Shown here piece by piece: positions 62,824 to 64,000 of a DNA stretch of 64,000 nt (position 1 is its first letter; each line of letters opens with the position of its first letter). The notes beneath the pieces were generated by a model, which worked only from the letters and a program-made list of their open reading frames with translations, was not told the origin of the DNA and did no database searches. The stretch spans positions 269,088 through 333,087 of the forward strand of contig JAIEMJ010000001.1 of NCBI GenBank assembly GCA_019752335.1, read 5' to 3'. This DNA is from Bryobacteraceae bacterium. GTDB taxonomy: Bacteria; Acidobacteriota; Terriglobia; Bryobacterales; Bryobacteraceae. The position numbers were made by a program, and so were the translations under genes.

Positions 62824-63756
62824 ATGCGATTCCGGTTTCACCGACTGCGCCTGACCCTGGTGGCCCGGAGGACGTTGTATTTCCCTCCGGGGCAGATTGC
62901 GAACCGGATTCGGGGGGGATTTGGGAAGACTCTCAAACGGTTGGCTTGTCCTGCCAGTTGCCTTCAGGCGGAGGGCTGTGCTCGGCGGGGGAGTTGCCTT
63001 TATGCCCGGGCGTTTGAGCCGGTGAGGCTGGAGGCGGGGCCTAGTGGACTCGGAGATCTGCCGCGGCCCTTTGTTTTCCGGACGCGCCATCTGGATGGGC
63101 GGCGCGTGGAGCGGGGGGAGGAGCTCTTCTTTGACGCGCATTTGTTTGATCCGGGGGCGGAGTTCCTGACCGAGTTGCTGCCGGCGTTTGCTTATTTGGC
63201 GCAGGAGGGGTTCGGGCCCGGTTTCGGAAGTGCGGAACTGCGGCGGGCGGAGTTGCTGGAGTTGGATGGCCGGCGGCGGGGGCTGGTGCTGGAGGGCGGC
63301 AAGCTGCTGCCGGTTCCGGCAGCGCTGGCGTTGGGTTTGGCGGCGGGGGGCGGGGTGGAGCGGGTCCGGGTGCGGCTGGTGACTCCCACGGAGATTAAGG
63401 GGGAGGGGTTTACGGCGGAGCGTCCGGATTTTGGTCCGCTGCTGGCGCGGATTCGGGATCGGGTCTCGAACCTGGCTTGGCTTTACGGCGGGGAGCGTTG
63501 GCAGTTGGAGCATCGGGCGCTGGGGCTGGCCGCAAAGCAGGTGGTGACGCTGCGGAGTGAGTTGCGGGAGGTGGGCGGGGAGCGGCGGTCGATGCGGAGC
63601 GGTCAGCGGCACTCCTTAGGTGGGTTGGCGGGTGAGGTGGAGTACGGGGGCGACTTGGGGCCGTTTGTCTCGTGGCTGGAGGCGGGCGGCTGGACAGGGG
63701 TCGGACGGCAGACGGTGTGGGGGAAGGGCGAACTGGAGGTACTAGTACTTGAATGA
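62824..63756 (+). CDS. cas6: Cas6 pre-crRNA processing endoribonuclease
   Basis: 310 aa from the ATG at 62824, 2 bases after the membrane gene. Cys-rich CPASCLQAEGCARRGSC early on and the C-terminal RHSLGGLAGEVEYGGDLGPF, then EAGGWTGVGRQTVWGKGELE, with the Cas6 glycine-rich loop. It would cut the CRISPR transcript at the base of the CCCC/GGGG stem leaving AUUGAAAC. GC is very high (Gly/Arg/Leu-rich). Confidence 0.93.
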   Translation: MRFRFHRLRLTLVARRTLYFPPGQIANRIRGGFGKTLKRLACPASCLQAEGCARRGSCLYARAFEPVRLEAGPSGLGDLPRPFVFRTRHLDGRRVERGEELFFDAHLFDPGAEFLTELLPAFAYLAQEGFGPGFGSAELRRAELLELDGRRRGLVLEGGKLLPVPAALALGLAAGGGVERVRVRLVTPTEIKGEGFTAERPDFGPLLARIRDRVSNLAWLYGGERWQLEHRALGLAAKQVVTLRSELREVGGERRSMRSGQRHSLGGLAGEVEYGGDLGPFVSWLEAGGWTGVGRQTVWGKGELEVLVLE

Positions 63757-63807
63757 TGCCTTTTGCCACGGAGGCTCAGCAAAAATGTGCCGTTATCGCC
63801 AAAGCAG

Positions 63808-63827
63808 CCCACCGCGTGAGCGGTGGG
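63808..63827. repeat. REP-like hairpin 1
   Basis: CCCACCGCGTGAGCGGTGGG, arms of 8 with loop GTGA, 51 bases after cas6. Could also end the cas transcript. Confidence 0.75.
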
Positions 63828-63882
63828 TGACGTTGTCTGACCGGCGAGAAGTCCAGCAAAACAGGCATATTCCCCGCTGCAA

Positions 63883-63902
63883 CCCATCGCTCACGCGATG
63901 GG
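63883..63902. repeat. REP-like hairpin 2, inverted copy
   Basis: CCCATCGCTCACGCGATGGG. Read on the minus strand it equals hairpin 1 except for one paired change (C-G to T-A), with the same GTGA loop. Confidence 0.75.
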
Positions 63903-64000
63903 CTGTGTGCCCAGCATGGGCAGAATCTCGTTGGATGAAAGGAGCCAACCGGGGCCGATGACGGCAACCGTAGCGAAGCGCAAGGCGTAGCCGCGAGGTG

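Noticed and set aside
54494..63756. A type III-E Cas7-11 style fusion.
   Set aside because: The RAMP proteins are separate genes and Cas10 is present.
63757..64000. Start of a group II intron or insertion sequence at the right edge.
   Set aside because: Only the REP-like pair is clear; no intron 5' motif or transposase frame is visible before the window ends.

Overview
The window is high-GC bacterial chromosome. It looks like an acidobacterium of the Bryobacter/Solibacter kind; that placement is an inference from gene content, not from a marker tree. The supporting content is a carboxypeptidase-regulatory-domain TonB-dependent receptor, a PEP-CTERM protein, a haem-motif/FGE-sulfatase fusion, an Hsp70 + DUF2760 pair, and lineage-type hypothetical proteins.

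Layout. 1-8.1 kb (minus): the start of a Lys/Ala-rich histone-like gene, then a tight housekeeping operon of S41 protease, ddl, arginase, asnS, sugar-phosphate isomerase, ggt and a TrmH-type rRNA methyltransferase. 8.2-25.3 kb: MerR regulator, NtrC-type regulator, Hsp70/DUF2760/FdhD, XRE regulator, DinB protein, a small-protein/HEPN pair, rsmA, an ECF sigma with a TonB-C-like membrane partner, dodecin, ApbE, the haem/FGE protein, CocE hydrolase, tRNA-Arg(TCG) and an M48 protease. 25.4-35.5 kb: accessory island 1, with a two-ORF repeated module, a broken YhcG-type nuclease gene, a complete-looking type I hsdM/hsdS with DUF3800 and a hypothetical, an hsdR broken by one base, and a degraded MerR gene. 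35.8-50.2 kb: core-like genes again (clpB, PhoD phosphatase, a second ECF sigma, PEP-CTERM protein, TonB-dependent receptor, YdeP-type molybdopterin oxidoreductase, whose maturation may use the FdhD at 13 kb). 50.4-63.8 kb: accessory island 2, with a near-identical second copy of the two-ORF module, a lone phage-type terminase large subunit, decayed hsdM-tail and YhcG remnants, a CRISPR array and an 11-gene type III-D CRISPR operon.

The CRISPR locus is the main point of interest. The array is most likely transcribed leftwards: the minus-strand repeat has a CCCC/GGGG stem followed by exactly ATTGAAAC, the classic 8-nt tag, and the degenerate terminal repeat is at the left end inside a YhcG pseudogene. 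The operon runs the other way: Cas10 without an HD domain but with GGDD, a small Cas7-like protein, Csx10, a Cas11-like small subunit, a Cas7 gene interrupted by an in-frame TGA, a large RAMP protein, a Csx19-like protein, another RAMP protein, a stand-alone CARF protein, a four-helix membrane protein and Cas6. No cas1/cas2 is present in the window. The CARF plus membrane-protein pair, translationally coupled and placed between the effector and cas6, is a candidate cyclic-oligoadenylate-triggered membrane effector split over two polypeptides.

The two islands share the module, the hsdM-tail/palindrome/YhcG junction and a decay pattern, so they look like diverged copies of one defence-island scaffold. 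A sense-strand-biased excess of ACTTA (TAAGT on the other strand) runs through the core-like genes and is unexplained.
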